Origin: Gadus chalcogrammus | Taxonomy: Eukaryota > Chordata > Actinopteri > Gadiformes > Gadidae | DNA: 64,000 bases | Direction of reading: 5' to 3' | Assembly: GCF_026213295.1 (NCBI RefSeq) | Contig: NC_079428.1 | Coordinates: forward strand, 1,941,670-2,005,669 | Shown here: positions 1-8,416 of the stretch, piece by piece | Position numbering within the stretch: position 1 is the first letter of the stretch | Layout: every line of letters starts with the position of its first letter | Position numbers and translations under genes: made by a program | The notes under the pieces: generated by a model | The model's database searches: none | What the model was told of the DNA's origin: nothing | What the model saw: the letters and a program-made list of their open reading frames with translations, nothing else

Positions 1-68
1 GAATCCCTAATATAACAATTTGCATTGAGCCAGGGTTTAGATATTGACTCTATATTATGTAAATATAA

Positions 69-140
69 AGCAGAGTGGTGCAGCGGAAGCGTGCTGGGCC
101 CTTAACCCAGAGGTCGATGGATCGAAACCATCCTCTGCTA
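69..140 (+). tRNA. Initiator-type tRNA-Met gene body with anticodon CTT (variant or pseudogene)
   Basis: The 72 bases fold as the vertebrate initiator tRNA-Met: 5' AGCAGAG pairs with 3' CTCTGCT, and the anticodon stem TGGG/CCCA and initiator-type T-arm GATGGATCGAAACCATC are present. The anticodon loop reads CCCTTAA instead of CCCATAA, so the anticodon is CTT (Lys) rather than CAT. The D-arm also carries GTG where the second copy has GCG. Box A and box B are otherwise intact. No T4 run lies directly downstream; the first is about 50 bases away. A tRNA with initiator identity elements but a lysine anticodon is most likely a non-functional variant. Miscoding or a sequencing error cannot be excluded. 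Confidence 0.85.
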
Positions 141-212
141 GCAGGATTACCTAAAATGGCATCAATCAATCAATGAAATGAATTGCAATTACATTTTTAG
201 TCTAGCCTCAAT

Positions 213-234
213 AGATCGAAACCATCCTCTGCTA
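213..234 (+). pseudogene. 3' fragment of an initiator tRNA-Met gene
   Basis: The 22 bases match the last part of the tRNA at 69-140 (T-arm 3' side and acceptor 3' strand, ending cctctgcta), apart from one base. They follow directly on the repeat sequence ending caatagat. The join is at a GAT shared by the flank and the T-arm, as expected for a deletion across microhomology that removed most of a third tRNA copy. Confidence 0.75.
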
Positions 235-447
235 TAATCAGACTGTTTCGAAGTTTCAGTCTTAAAATGAATAGCATTCAGAATCAAGAATCCTGTGCTG
301 CAGTACGGGTGGACTACCCCACACGTATTGCCCACATCAGAAGCTGTGATGGCAATTTAAAGATGTTTACCACAAAAGATAACAATGCGCCTAACAATGC
401 GCAAAGAGCCAGGGTTTAGATGTTGACTCTATATATTGTAATTGTTA

Positions 448-519
448 AGCAGAGTGGCGCAGCGGAAGCGTGCTGGGCCCATAACCCAGAGGTCGATGGA
501 TAGAAACCATCCTCTGCTA
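448..519 (+). tRNA. Initiator tRNA-Met (CAT) gene with T-loop change
   Basis: This is a 72-base initiator tRNA-Met with the correct CCCATAA anticodon loop (CAT), the D-arm GTGGCGCAGCGG and perfect acceptor pairing. The one departure from the usual vertebrate sequence is in the T-loop and box B: GGATAGAAACC in place of GGATCGAAACC. It changes the conserved C of the TFIIIC box B and the T-loop of the product. The gene may therefore be weakly transcribed or dead. It supplies start-codon tRNA only if functional. Confidence 0.85.
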
Positions 520-741
520 GCAGGATTACCTAAAATAGCATCAATCAATCAATGAAATGAATTGCAATTACATTTTTAGTCTAGCCTCAATAGATAGCAT
601 GCAGTGTTCTACTCACAATATTAGAGATAAATAGCGAGCATTTTAAAACAAATATCTGTTACTAAAATGATTGAGCGTGGGATTGGTAGCGAGACTGGGG
701 TTGATTGAAAAATTAAGAACGAGTATACCTACTGGTATACG

Positions 742-1073
742 CGGATACATGGTCAGTATTTGTATTTAGCGCTCGCAGTTGAGAGCATAGAGTGTATGAA
801 AGTTAAACTCTAACTCTAGTTGTGAGAAGTTCTTAGAAGTGTCTGGGTATCAACCTCCTTTCCTGTTTTGCCAAGCGTTACTGAGTCTTCTACGTGCACC
901 TCTCCAGCATGGACTTCTGGGGTAACCGTCTCGTCCTGTATCGACTAGCATGCAATGGACGGTTCGTAGGCCATTGGCATGTCGTGGCGGGCTTTGGCCG
1001 CTGTCGTTACGACTTTACAATTGAGGCCTAGCGTGCTATCATTGTTCCCCGCGGTAGAAGATGGGCGAATGGA
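742..1073 (+). repeat. tRNA-Val 3' flank repeat, copy A (second copy 9271-9602)
   Basis: About 330 bases from gcggatacatggtca to gatgggcgaatg recur at 9271-9602 with scattered substitutions. At 9271 the repeat begins with the acceptor end of a tRNA-Val gene (gcggaaaca). At 742 the same position reads gcggataca, probably a decayed remnant of another tRNA-Val end. The repeat is therefore the 3' spacer of a tandem tRNA-Val unit. A perfect 7-base inverted repeat, gtatacc/ggtatac, lies just before it at 723-740. The rest of 598-741 and the spacer 1074-1220 show no recognisable gene. Confidence 0.75.
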
Positions 1074-1220
1074 TGTTTAGGATAATATGTTTCAAATATG
1101 TATGCTATAACCACTTACATTCACACCTGACCACTCTGACCCTGGTTCCATTAAATGTTGTGACCTAGACTGGACGGTTGATGACGGGATTTGTCGGGTT
1201 GCCAGATTCACCGTGTATGT

Positions 1221-1261
1221 GTTTCCGTAGTGTAGTGGTTATCACGTTCGGCTCACACGCG
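1221..1261 (+). pseudogene. 5' half of a split tRNA-Val (CAC) gene
   Basis: The 41 bases match the vertebrate tRNA-Val-CAC gene from the 5' end through the D-arm, with box A intact (TAGTGTAGTGG), up to the 3' side of the anticodon stem (CTCACAC loop then GCG). One base of the anticodon stem differs, G for C after TTCG. At 1262 the sequence leaves the tRNA abruptly. The matching 3' half is found at 9231-9279, so the gene is interrupted by about 8 kb and cannot give a mature tRNA. Confidence 0.8.
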
Positions 1262-1504
1262 GGGGCCAGCCGCGTATAGCCGTAGAACGCTGACTAGCCA
1301 ATCAGAAGAGAGAAAGAAAATGCTGCAGATCTCCCAGAGGAGGTGGATCGAATCTCACGTTTGCCAAACAAATCGAACCCTTATTTGATTTAGAATACTC
1401 TTATATTCTTTCTACAGCATGTGTACATATAAGAGTACTTTAATCACTTTTTGTACATATGTGGAAATAATTAATCCTTGAGGATAATATGCTAATAAGA
1501 CCTT
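1262..1504. other. Unassigned left end of the insert in tRNA-Val
   Basis: No gene is recognised here. The stretch starts immediately at the tRNA break. It contains an imperfect inverted repeat around 1392-1441 (aatactcttatat with atataagagtact) and is AT-rich towards its right end. It may be the end of an unrecognised transposon or of the outermost inserted element. Confidence 0.4.
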
Positions 1505-2251
1505 GTTATTAAAGGATAGATAATAATTAGATAGATAGATAGATCCTTTAATAATCCTTTGCAGGAAATTACTGTGTCACAACAGCGTATGGACAGACAT
1601 AACAAACACACATTCTCTCATATAGCTAAAATACTTAAACATTAAATACAATAATAAATACTACAAAGTGCAGTTATTTTTGTGCATTATAAAACCATAT
1701 GGCAGCTGGTATACAGGACTTCCTGTACCGCTCCGTTTTGCACATTGGTGCAATTAGTCTCTGACTGAAGGTGCTGTTCTTGATCACCTTAGTCATTATT
1801 GAGCCCAGTTTGTTGAGGATTCTGGCCTCTGCCACCTGCTGGACCTTTAGCTGCTCAGCTCCGACCACTGAGCTGTCCTTCCTGATCAGCTTGTCAAGTC
1901 TGTTTTCGACCGCTGTGCGGGCGCATTCTCCCCAACATGCCACAGCGAAAAACAGAGCACTGGCCACCACTGAGTGGTAGACAGTGCACAGTAGGGGTTG
2001 GCAGATGTTGAATGACCGTTGTCTCCTCAAGAAAAAGAGTCGACTTTGTCCCTTCTTGTACACCGCTTCCATATGACTTTTCCAGTCCAGCTCACTGTCG
2101 AGCTGCACACCAAGGTACCTGTGGTTGGCGACCATCTCCCCCACAGTGCCCCCGATGCTGATTGGTGTTGGTTGAGTCCTCCTCCTCCCCCTCCTGTAAT
2201 CCACAACTATCTCCTTTGTCTTTGTGGTGTCGAGATGGAGATTATCGTGTA
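1505..2251 (-). mobile_element. 5'-truncated LINE fragment, C-terminal part of a reverse transcriptase ORF2 (CR1/Rex1-like)
   Basis: On the minus strand an open frame runs from about 2245 to the TAA at 1674-1676. It begins with a segment typical of the region after the RT catalytic motif (DNLHLDTTKTKE then VVDYRR). It continues with YLGVQLDSELDW, YKKGQSRLFFLRR, SVVASAL..VACWG and RLDKLIRK, the thumb and C-terminal region of fish CR1/Rex1/L2-type LINEs. The catalytic domain and endonuclease are missing, as in most 5'-truncated LINE copies. The 3' UTR ends near 1505-1552 in an (ATCT)n tract enclosed by a 12-base inverted repeat (ttattaaaggat/atcctttaataa). The right edge abuts the first Crypton-like element at 2252. 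Clade assignment is by pattern only. Confidence 0.8.
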
Positions 2252-4433
2252 TTATACCACGGTCTGCGGGAATACTCGATTCTGATTGGATGCAGGGTGT
2301 GCATTAACTCCTGATATACGGACACCTGGACAAGTAGTTCCGTCAAATTGTCTGTTTACCGTTCTCAATTAATGCGCTATAGCTGGCGTATCGTCTCTAA
2401 AATTAGTAACCATAACAACGGGGCCGCAGTCAAAGCCGTTTACAATTTATTGCAACACCGCAACAAAGTAACAATGAGTGATTTCAACATTTCTTTTAAT
2501 TTATTTGGAGAATATAACAACTTCGATGACTGGGATGCAGCAGAAGAAAAAGAAATGGAAAAGAGGAAAAGAAAGCAACGGCACAAGGAGTTAACACCGG
2601 GAGAATTAAATCAAATAGAAGATGACAAAGATGAGATCAACACCAAAAAAACAACAAAATGGGCAGTTAATATACTGAGAGACTTTCTTGAACAAAAACG
2701 AATGGACTCCAACTTGGTAAACTACACCGCTGATGCTCTTAATGAGACTCTGCGGGAGTTTTATGCCGCTGTCCAGTCCACCAAGACAGGAGGGGAGTAC
2801 AGCATAGCCAGCCTAAGGAGTCTGAGAGCCGGTATTAAGCGTCATATAGTTGGCTTCAATATTATAACTGACACCAGATTCAGGACCAGCAATGCCGTGT
2901 TTAAATCCGTACTTAAACGGTACAGGAAAAGTGGTATAGATACCAGCCTCCACCATCCCTGTATCTCCGAGTCGGACCTCGAACTAATTAAATATTCAAC
3001 TGCACTGTCTCCTGATTCGCCCGTCGGCCTGGTCAGAAAAGTGTGGTTCGACATCCAAATATGTTTGGCTCGGCGTGGCAGGGAGGGAACCCGGGAGCTA
3101 TCCATGTCATCTTTCATCCTCCAGAGAGACGAGGATGGGGTGGAATATGTCAGCCTGGCGCACAATCCTCAAAGCAAGAATCACAAAGACCCGAATGAAC
3201 CTGAAAAGGAAAACCTACGAGGGTTTATGTTTGCCAGGCCTGAGGATCCGCTGTGTCCGGTGGAAAGTTTCAAAAAATATATTTCAAAATGTCTATCAGA
3301 TGCCAAATCGTTCTACCTCCACCCAAAGCGCACCCTGGCCTCCGGCGTGTGGTACACCCGGGAGCCGATGGGTGTCCACTACCTCGGGAACATGTTAAAA
3401 AGGATCAGCGAAGAGGTGATTATGGCTATAATTTTGTATTAGGCCATAGCTACTCAATAGTTTCCCTCCATCCCCATAATATAATAAATATCCTGTCATT
3501 CTACATTTCAGGTGGGTCTTTCGCAGATCTACACAAACCACAGCCTCCGAAGCACCGCTGTAGGTCAGTTCTCAGACGCCGGCCTGGAGAGTCGTCAAAT
3601 AATGTCGTGACAAGCCATCGATGCGAGAGCGGCCTGCGTGCTTACTGGGCTCCATCAGTGCAGGAGAGACGAGAATGGAGCCACGTCTTGTCATCAAATG
3701 TCCCGAGAAACAGTGCCCATGCTGTCAAACACCCTCCTTCACAGGCCGCTCTGCCGGACTTGCCTATAACGCTATCAAATTTCACCATAAATGGAAACGT
3801 CAAATTTAATTTTAAATAAAACAGCTGTAACACATAGGGCCCAGTTTAAACTTGATTAAGCCCCCATTAATTAGGCCTACGTTTTTTCTATTTAGGCCTA
3901 TGTGATTTCCAGGTTATTAATTAATTGACAATTAATTGTTGACATGTTTCTTTTAAATAAAAACGTACTACCTATGTTTTTTAAATATTTTTAAAAACAT
4001 TGTTTGACAGCCATGACTACAACATGAAAAAGCACGATATGCCTACATCCAGTCAGCATGAAAACTGGCATGAATTATGGTTGCAAGCCTCATGAAAGCT
4101 CAGCGGACTATAATACCTCCAGCTACCTCCCGTTCTAAAGTCGTAGCTATGGTCCGTCCTAATTACTGGAGGAGTGAACAACGTTTCCGTTGCATGAAAA
4201 CCCAACGGGCGTGTAATGGTGGTTCCGGGTATTAGTCAGACCCTCAGGCGTAACTAGGGAAACAAAGTTATGCTTTGTGGAAAACTTTATATTTGGATTG
4301 TAAAACGCATGAAAATATAAATTAATGCTCTTAATTTGGTCACCGTTGGTAAGTGACCGTGGTATAAGCGGGATAATGCCCTTCGAGGTGTCCATTATCA
4401 GGAATTAATGGACACCTCGTCGGGCATTATCCC
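2252..4433 (+). mobile_element. Crypton-like tyrosine recombinase element, copy 1 (decayed)
   Basis: The element begins TTATACCACGGTC (2252-2264). The reverse complement GACCGTGGTATAA occurs at 4355-4367, followed by a 64-base palindrome (4370-4433). It contains a recombinase gene with one intron, broken by a frameshift, and a 3' region with one shortened copy of the repeat that is expanded in copy 2. It lies head-to-tail with copy 2. Most Cryptons are not described with terminal inverted repeats, so these ends are either a lineage feature or belong to a second element wrapped around it. Confidence 0.7.
2474..3819 (+). pseudogene. Tyrosine recombinase (Crypton, DUF3504/KIAA1958-like), frameshifted copy
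   Basis: Exon 1 (2474-3415, 314 codons) is fully open. It is nearly identical to the intact copy at 4649, with the same ATG context; the frame also stays open upstream to 2348. A GT-AG intron at 3416-3511 matches the intron of copy 2. Exon 2 starts at 3512 and includes YTNHSLR with the catalytic H-x-x-R. One G is missing at about 3607, so the frame hits TGA at 3608-3610, just before the conserved T-G-H motif, and the tyrosine nucleophile is lost. The remaining exon 2 sequence continues recognisably to 3817-3819. The copy encodes at best a protein that cannot cut DNA. It could still produce a DNA-binding fragment. Confidence 0.85.
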
Positions 4434-4450
4434 TTACTTATACCACGGTC
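4355..4450. repeat. Junction palindrome between the two recombinase elements
   Basis: The 3' end of copy 1 (GACCGTGGTATAA, 4355-4367) and the 5' end of copy 2 (TTATACCACGGTC, 4438-4450) are exact reverse complements. Between them, 4370-4397 and 4406-4433 form 28-base arms with two mismatches around the centre TCAGGAAT. The whole 96 bases can fold into one long hairpin. It is a shortened version of the 142-base hairpin that follows copy 2. Confidence 0.85.
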
Positions 4451-4648
4451 TGCGGGAATACTCGATTCTGATTGGCTGCTGGGTGTGCATTAACTCCTGA
4501 TATACGGACACCTGGACAAGTAGTTCCGTCAAATTGTCTGTTTACCGTTCTCAATTAATGCGCTATCGTCTATAAAATTAGTAACCATAACAACGGGACC
4601 GCAGTCAAAGCCGTTTACAATTTATTACAACACCGCAACAAAATAACA

Positions 4649-5994
4649 ATGAGTGATTTCAACATTTCTTTTAATTTATTTGGAGTATATGACAACTTCG
4701 ATGACTGGGATGCAGCAGAAGAAAAAGAAATGGAAAAGAGGAAAAGAAAGCAACGGCACAAGGAGTTAACACCGGGAGAATTAAATCAAATAGAAGATGA
4801 CAAAGATGAGATCAACACCAAAAAAACAACAAAATGGGCAGTTAATATACTGAGAGACTTTCTTGAACAAAAACGAATGGACCCCAACTTGGTAAACTAC
4901 ACCGCTGATGCTCTTAATGAGACTCTGCGGGAGTTTTATGCCGCTGTCCAGTCCACCAAGACAGGAGGGGAGTACAGCATAGCCAGCCTAAGGAGTCTGA
5001 GAGCCGGTATTAAACGTTATATAGTTGGCTTCAATATTATAACTGACACCAGATTCAGGACCAGCAATGCCGTGTTTACATCCGTAATTAAACGGTACAG
5101 GAAAAGTGGTAAAGATACCAGCCTCCACCATCCCCGTATCTCCGAGTCGGACCTCAAACGTATTAGATCTTCAACTGCACTGTCTCCTGATTCGCCCGTC
5201 GGCCTGGTCAGAAAAGTGTGGTTCGACATCCAAATATGTTTGGCTCGGCGTGGCAGGGAGGGAACCCGGGAGCTATCCATGTCATCTTTCATCCTACAGA
5301 GAGACGAGGATGGGGTGGAATATGTCAGCCTGGCGCACAATCCCCAAAGCAAGAATCACAAAGACCCGAATGAACTTGAAAAGGAAAACCTACGAGGGTT
5401 TATGTTTGCCAGGCCTGATGATCCGCTTTGTCCGGTGGAAAGTTTCAAGAAATATATTGCGAAATGTCCATCAGATGCCAAATCGTTCTACCTCCACCCA
5501 AAGCGCACCCTGTCCTCCGGCGTGTGGTACACCCGGGAGCCGATGGGTGTCCACTACCTCGGGAACATGTTAAAAAGAATCAGCGAAGAGGTGATTATGG
5601 CTATAATTTTGTATCAGTCCATAGCTACTAAATAGTTTCCCTCCATCCCATAATATAATAAATATCCTGTCATTCTACATTTCAGGTGGGTCTTTCGCAG
5701 ATCTACACAAACCACAGCCTCCGAAGCACCGCTGTAGGTCGGCTCTCAGACGCCGGCCTGGAGAGTCGTCAAATAATGTCGGTGACAGGCCATCGATGCG
5801 AGAGCAGCCTTCGTGCTTACTGGGCTCCGTCAGTGCAGGAGAGACGAGAATGGAGCCACGTCTTGTCATCAAGTGTCCCGAGAAACAGTGCCCCTGCTGT
5901 CCAACACCCTCCTTCACAGGCCGCTATGCCGGACTTGCCTGTAACGCTGTCAAATTGCACCATAAATGGAAACGTCGAATTTAATTTTAAATAA
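4649..5994 (+). CDS. Tyrosine recombinase of a Crypton-like transposon (two exons; intron 5591-5685)
   Basis: Exon 1 is 4649-5590 (314 codons) and exon 2 is 5686-5994 (102 codons and stop). The donor GAG|GTGATT, the acceptor TTTCAG|GTG and the phase-0 junction keep the frame open, giving 416 residues. An acidic then basic N-terminus (KRKRKQRHK at 30-38, NLS-like) precedes a helical core-binding region at about 55-160. The catalytic domain shows the first Arg in RRGREG (200-205), H324-x-x-R327 in YTNHSLR, the GH motif (G349-H350) and a probable nucleophile Tyr359 nine residues further on. This is the R-H-x-x-R-H-Y pattern of tyrosine recombinases. The sequence resembles the DUF3504 family of vertebrate Cryptons and their domesticated relatives such as KIAA1958. 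The protein is expected to cut and rejoin DNA for element integration in the nucleus. Unspliced, the frame stops at 5633-5635, before the HxxR, GH and Tyr motifs. Start choice: the ATG sits in the same context in both copies. Confidence 0.85.
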
Positions 5995-6416
5995 AACAGC
6001 TGAACAGGCTAATTAATTGTCAATAGGGCTTGGGTGTCATGAAGTAATTACTTTGCGTGACCGCCATGTTGATGGCCTCCTTTACCGCTACCTGCCGCTG
6101 GAACTTCATATGGATCCAAATTATTAATAATGCTGATTTTGTCATTATTATCACCATACCGGTCCCTGGCATCTCTATTTAATGTGTCCCGGTAAATTCC
6201 AGATCCTTTTCGGGATTTTAACATATTTTTTCTAGCTATTCTTTCTCAACTCTACTGCTACTTCTCTTCGTTCAACAACGTTATGTCAGAGTTATGTTAA
6301 CCACGTTTTCGTAGCCATCAACATGGCCGCCACGTCCCACAATGCAACGCGGATCCCACGCCCTATTAATTGTTTGCATGTTTCTTTTAAATAAAAACTA
6401 CCTATGGTACCTATGC

Positions 6417-7197
6417 CTACATCCAGTCGGCATGAAAAATGGCATGAATTATGGTTGCAAGCCTCATGAAAGTCGTAGTTATGGTCCGTCCTACGTTTCA
6501 ATGGAAACAAAACAAAGCTCAGCGGACTATAATACCTCCCGCTACCTCCCGTTCTAAAGTCGTAGCTATGGCCCGTCCTAATTACTGGAGGAGTGAACAA
6601 CGTTTCCGTTGCATGAGAACCCAACGGGCGTGTAATGGTGGTTCCGGGTATTAGTCAGACCCTCAGGCGTAACCAGGCAAACAAATACCTCCCGCTACCT
6701 CCCGTTCTAAAGTCGTAGCTATGGCCCGTCCTAATTACTGGAGGAGTGAACAACGTTTCCGTTGCATGAGAACCCAACGGGCGTGTAATGGTGGTTCCGG
6801 GTATTAGTCAGACCCTCAGGCGTAACCAGGTAAACAAATGTATGTTTTGTGGAAAACTTTATATTTGGATTGTAAAACGAATGAAAATATTACTTAAAGG
6901 TCTTCAACATGAAAAAGCATGATATGCCTACATCCAGTCGGCATGAAAAATGGCATGAATTATGGTTGCAAGCCTCATGAAAGTCGTAGTTATGGTCCGT
7001 CCTACGTTTCAAGGGAAACAAAACAAAGCTCAGCGGACTATAATACCTCCCGCTACCTCCCGTTCTAAAGTCGTAGCTATGGCCCGTCCTAATTACTGGA
7101 GGAGTGAACAACGTTTCCGTTACATGAGAACCCAACGGTCGTGTAATGGTGGTTCCGGGTATTAGTCAGACCCTCGGGCGTAACCAGGCAAACAAAT
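6417..7197 (+). repeat. Tandem ~270 bp repeats in the 3' part of element 2
   Basis: Full units at about 6417-6684 and 6918-7197 and a partial unit at 6685-6837 share the run from catccagtcggcatg to aaccaggcaaacaaa. A shortened unit lies in element 1 at about 4047-4262. Within the units the 22-base motif AAAGTCGTAG(T/C)TATGG(T/C)CCGTCCTA recurs, starting at 4137, 6469, 6556, 6709, 6980 and 7067. No protein is encoded; short open frames here are repeat translations. Iterated motifs next to a recombinase gene could be binding sites, but that is inference. Confidence 0.8.
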
Positions 7198-7299
7198 GTA
7201 TGTTTTGTGGAAAACTTTATATTCGGATTGTAAAACGCATGAAAATATAAATTAATGGTCTTAATTTGGTCACCGTTGGTAAGTGACCGTGGTATAAGC

Positions 7300-7441
7300 G
7301 GGATAATGCCCTTCGAGGTGTCCATTATCAGGAATTAATGGACTTCGCGGAGGCAACCGTCCTCCGCTTCGCGTCGGACGGTTCACGCCTCCACGTCGTC
7401 CATTAATTCCTGATAATGGACACCTCGTCGGGCATTATCCC
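7300..7441. repeat. Near-perfect 142 bp hairpin at the end of element 2
   Basis: Outer arms 7300-7343 and 7398-7441 (44 bases each, starting GGGATAATGCCC) are reverse complements with two mismatches. Inner arms continue (ggaggcaaccgtcc with ggacggttcacgcctcc, three extra bases) around a loop at about 7363-7375. It could be the element's own terminus or a fold-back MITE used as a target. Confidence 0.9.
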
Positions 7442-7872
7442 TTACTTGTAATTCTACTTTTGCTTACTGTTTCTTGAAAAGTTTTAATTGAACTTAATGA
7501 CAATAAAAACAACAATAATCATTAAAAATATTTAGATTACATAAAGTTTGCATGAAAGGCACCACAATATCCTCCAATAAGCAAATAATCCAGAAACAAG
7601 TTGCTGCCCTTTAATGAAATTGTCATATTTTATTGTACATAAACACAAGCTGAATAATTAAATCAAAACTGACATTGAAGTTAAATAAAGATAATATGTA
7701 AGCAAAGGAACAATAAAAATGTACAGAATATATTTAGTAAAAAGTGTAAACATATACAATATTATGAAATGATTAGTCAAGGCCTAATCATTTCATTTCA
7801 GAAAAGAGGACTATTAGTCCTCCTCAACTCCTCTTTACTGAAACCCATCGGCCCCTTTCTGCCTCAAAAAAG
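7442..7872. other. AT-rich sequence, likely 3' UTR of the minus-strand remnant
   Basis: No open frame of note. Read on the minus strand it follows the stop codon at 7873-7875 and is AT-rich, with AATAAA-like hexamers near 7630 and elsewhere. This suits a 3' untranslated region. The boundary with the hairpin at 7441 is abrupt. Confidence 0.35.
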
Positions 7873-8416
7873 TCAGACTGCTGGAACTCCATTTTTGGCC
7901 CTGCGACCAAAGCCGACAATATTGTCCCCCTCTGACGCCACTGGTTCAGCAGGCTTCCTAGAGATCATGTAGTTCCTCAGGTCCTGGATTTCCTGGAAGC
8001 TCCTGGCATAGTCCAGAAAAGACAGCAGGCTGTCCTTACTGTGTCCCTGTGGGTTGAAGGTCCCGGCTCTCTCCTCCTCATCTACCTTTTTCATAAGGTA
8101 GTTGGTGTAGCAAACATCGTTCTCTAGGAGCCACTTGAAAGATTTTCTCTGGTACTTTCCGAACTGCAGCAGGTACTCTCCCATCACCTCCTGTCGGTCC
8201 GACACATCCCCTCCTCGCTGGAAGACCACAGTGCGAGCGCTGGTCTTCACTGGGTCATGTTTTATGAGCGGGAATCTTGACCTGAAGCCCAGGATTGTGT
8301 TTTATCCTCGTGGCCTCAGAGGATGGGTCCTGCCGCCGATGGCCCGATGGTCCCTTCCTAAATGTCACCGTCATCTTTCCGGGAAAGAGGCTGATGGTAT
8401 TCATGATTTCTTTTCA
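7873..8416 (-). pseudogene. Exon-like gene remnant of unrecognised family (transposon-associated?)
   Basis: On the minus strand a polypyrimidine tract and TTTTTTGCAG end at 8417, giving a good splice acceptor. An ATG follows at 8404. That frame (MNTISLFPGKMTVTFRKGP...) stops at TGA near 8258. A second frame then runs from about 8250 to the TGA at 7873-7875 and contains FGKYQRKSFKWLLENDVCYT and a C-terminal NIVGFGRRAK. The two frames look like one exon split by a frameshift. The motif GKY..KSFKWLLENDV.Y is familiar to me from fish transposon-encoded or repetitive hypothetical proteins, but I cannot name the family with certainty. A CpG-containing stretch at 9010-9170 could be its first exon or promoter on the minus strand. 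Confidence 0.5.

Larger units (their letters stand above)
27..597 (+). repeat. Direct duplication carrying initiator-type tRNA genes (copies 27-216 and 406-597)
   Basis: Two copies offset by 379 bases share the 5' flank (starting gagccagggtttag), the 72-base tRNA, and about 75 bases of 3' flank ending in the run ctagcctcaatagat. The stretch 235-405 between them is unique and shows no gene. In the first copy the 3' flank runs straight into a 3' tRNA scrap. This suggests a longer array of such units that has lost parts by recombination. Small tandem tRNA clusters are common in fish genomes; the arrangement itself is read directly from the sequence. Confidence 0.85.
4438..7441 (+). mobile_element. 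Crypton-like tyrosine recombinase element, copy 2 (recombinase open throughout)
   Basis: The element has the same ends as copy 1: TTATACCACGGTC at 4438-4450, GACCGTGGTATAA at 7285-7297, then the terminal hairpin 7300-7441. Its body holds an uninterrupted two-exon recombinase gene. Its longer 3' part holds two full copies and one partial copy of a ~270 base repeat, against one shortened copy in element 1. The stretch 5995-6416 has no gene; part of it (about 6036-6340) has no counterpart in copy 1. The head-to-tail arrangement is what integration next to a sibling copy, or insertion of a circular dimer, would leave. Unequal crossing-over is an alternative. Confidence 0.75.

Noticed and set aside
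1330..1375. tRNA-like words (gaggtggatcgaatctcac) after the split tRNA-Val
   Set aside because: No matching acceptor or anticodon stem could be paired; similarity is too weak for a tRNA call.
2842..3165. Minus-strand open frames opposite the recombinase exons (also 5017-5352)
   Set aside because: Shadows of the recombinase coding strand.
6292..6624. 110-codon minus-strand open frame, similar frames at 6890 and 7089
   Set aside because: They lie in the tandem repeat of element 2 and recur only because the repeat does; no protein similarity seen.
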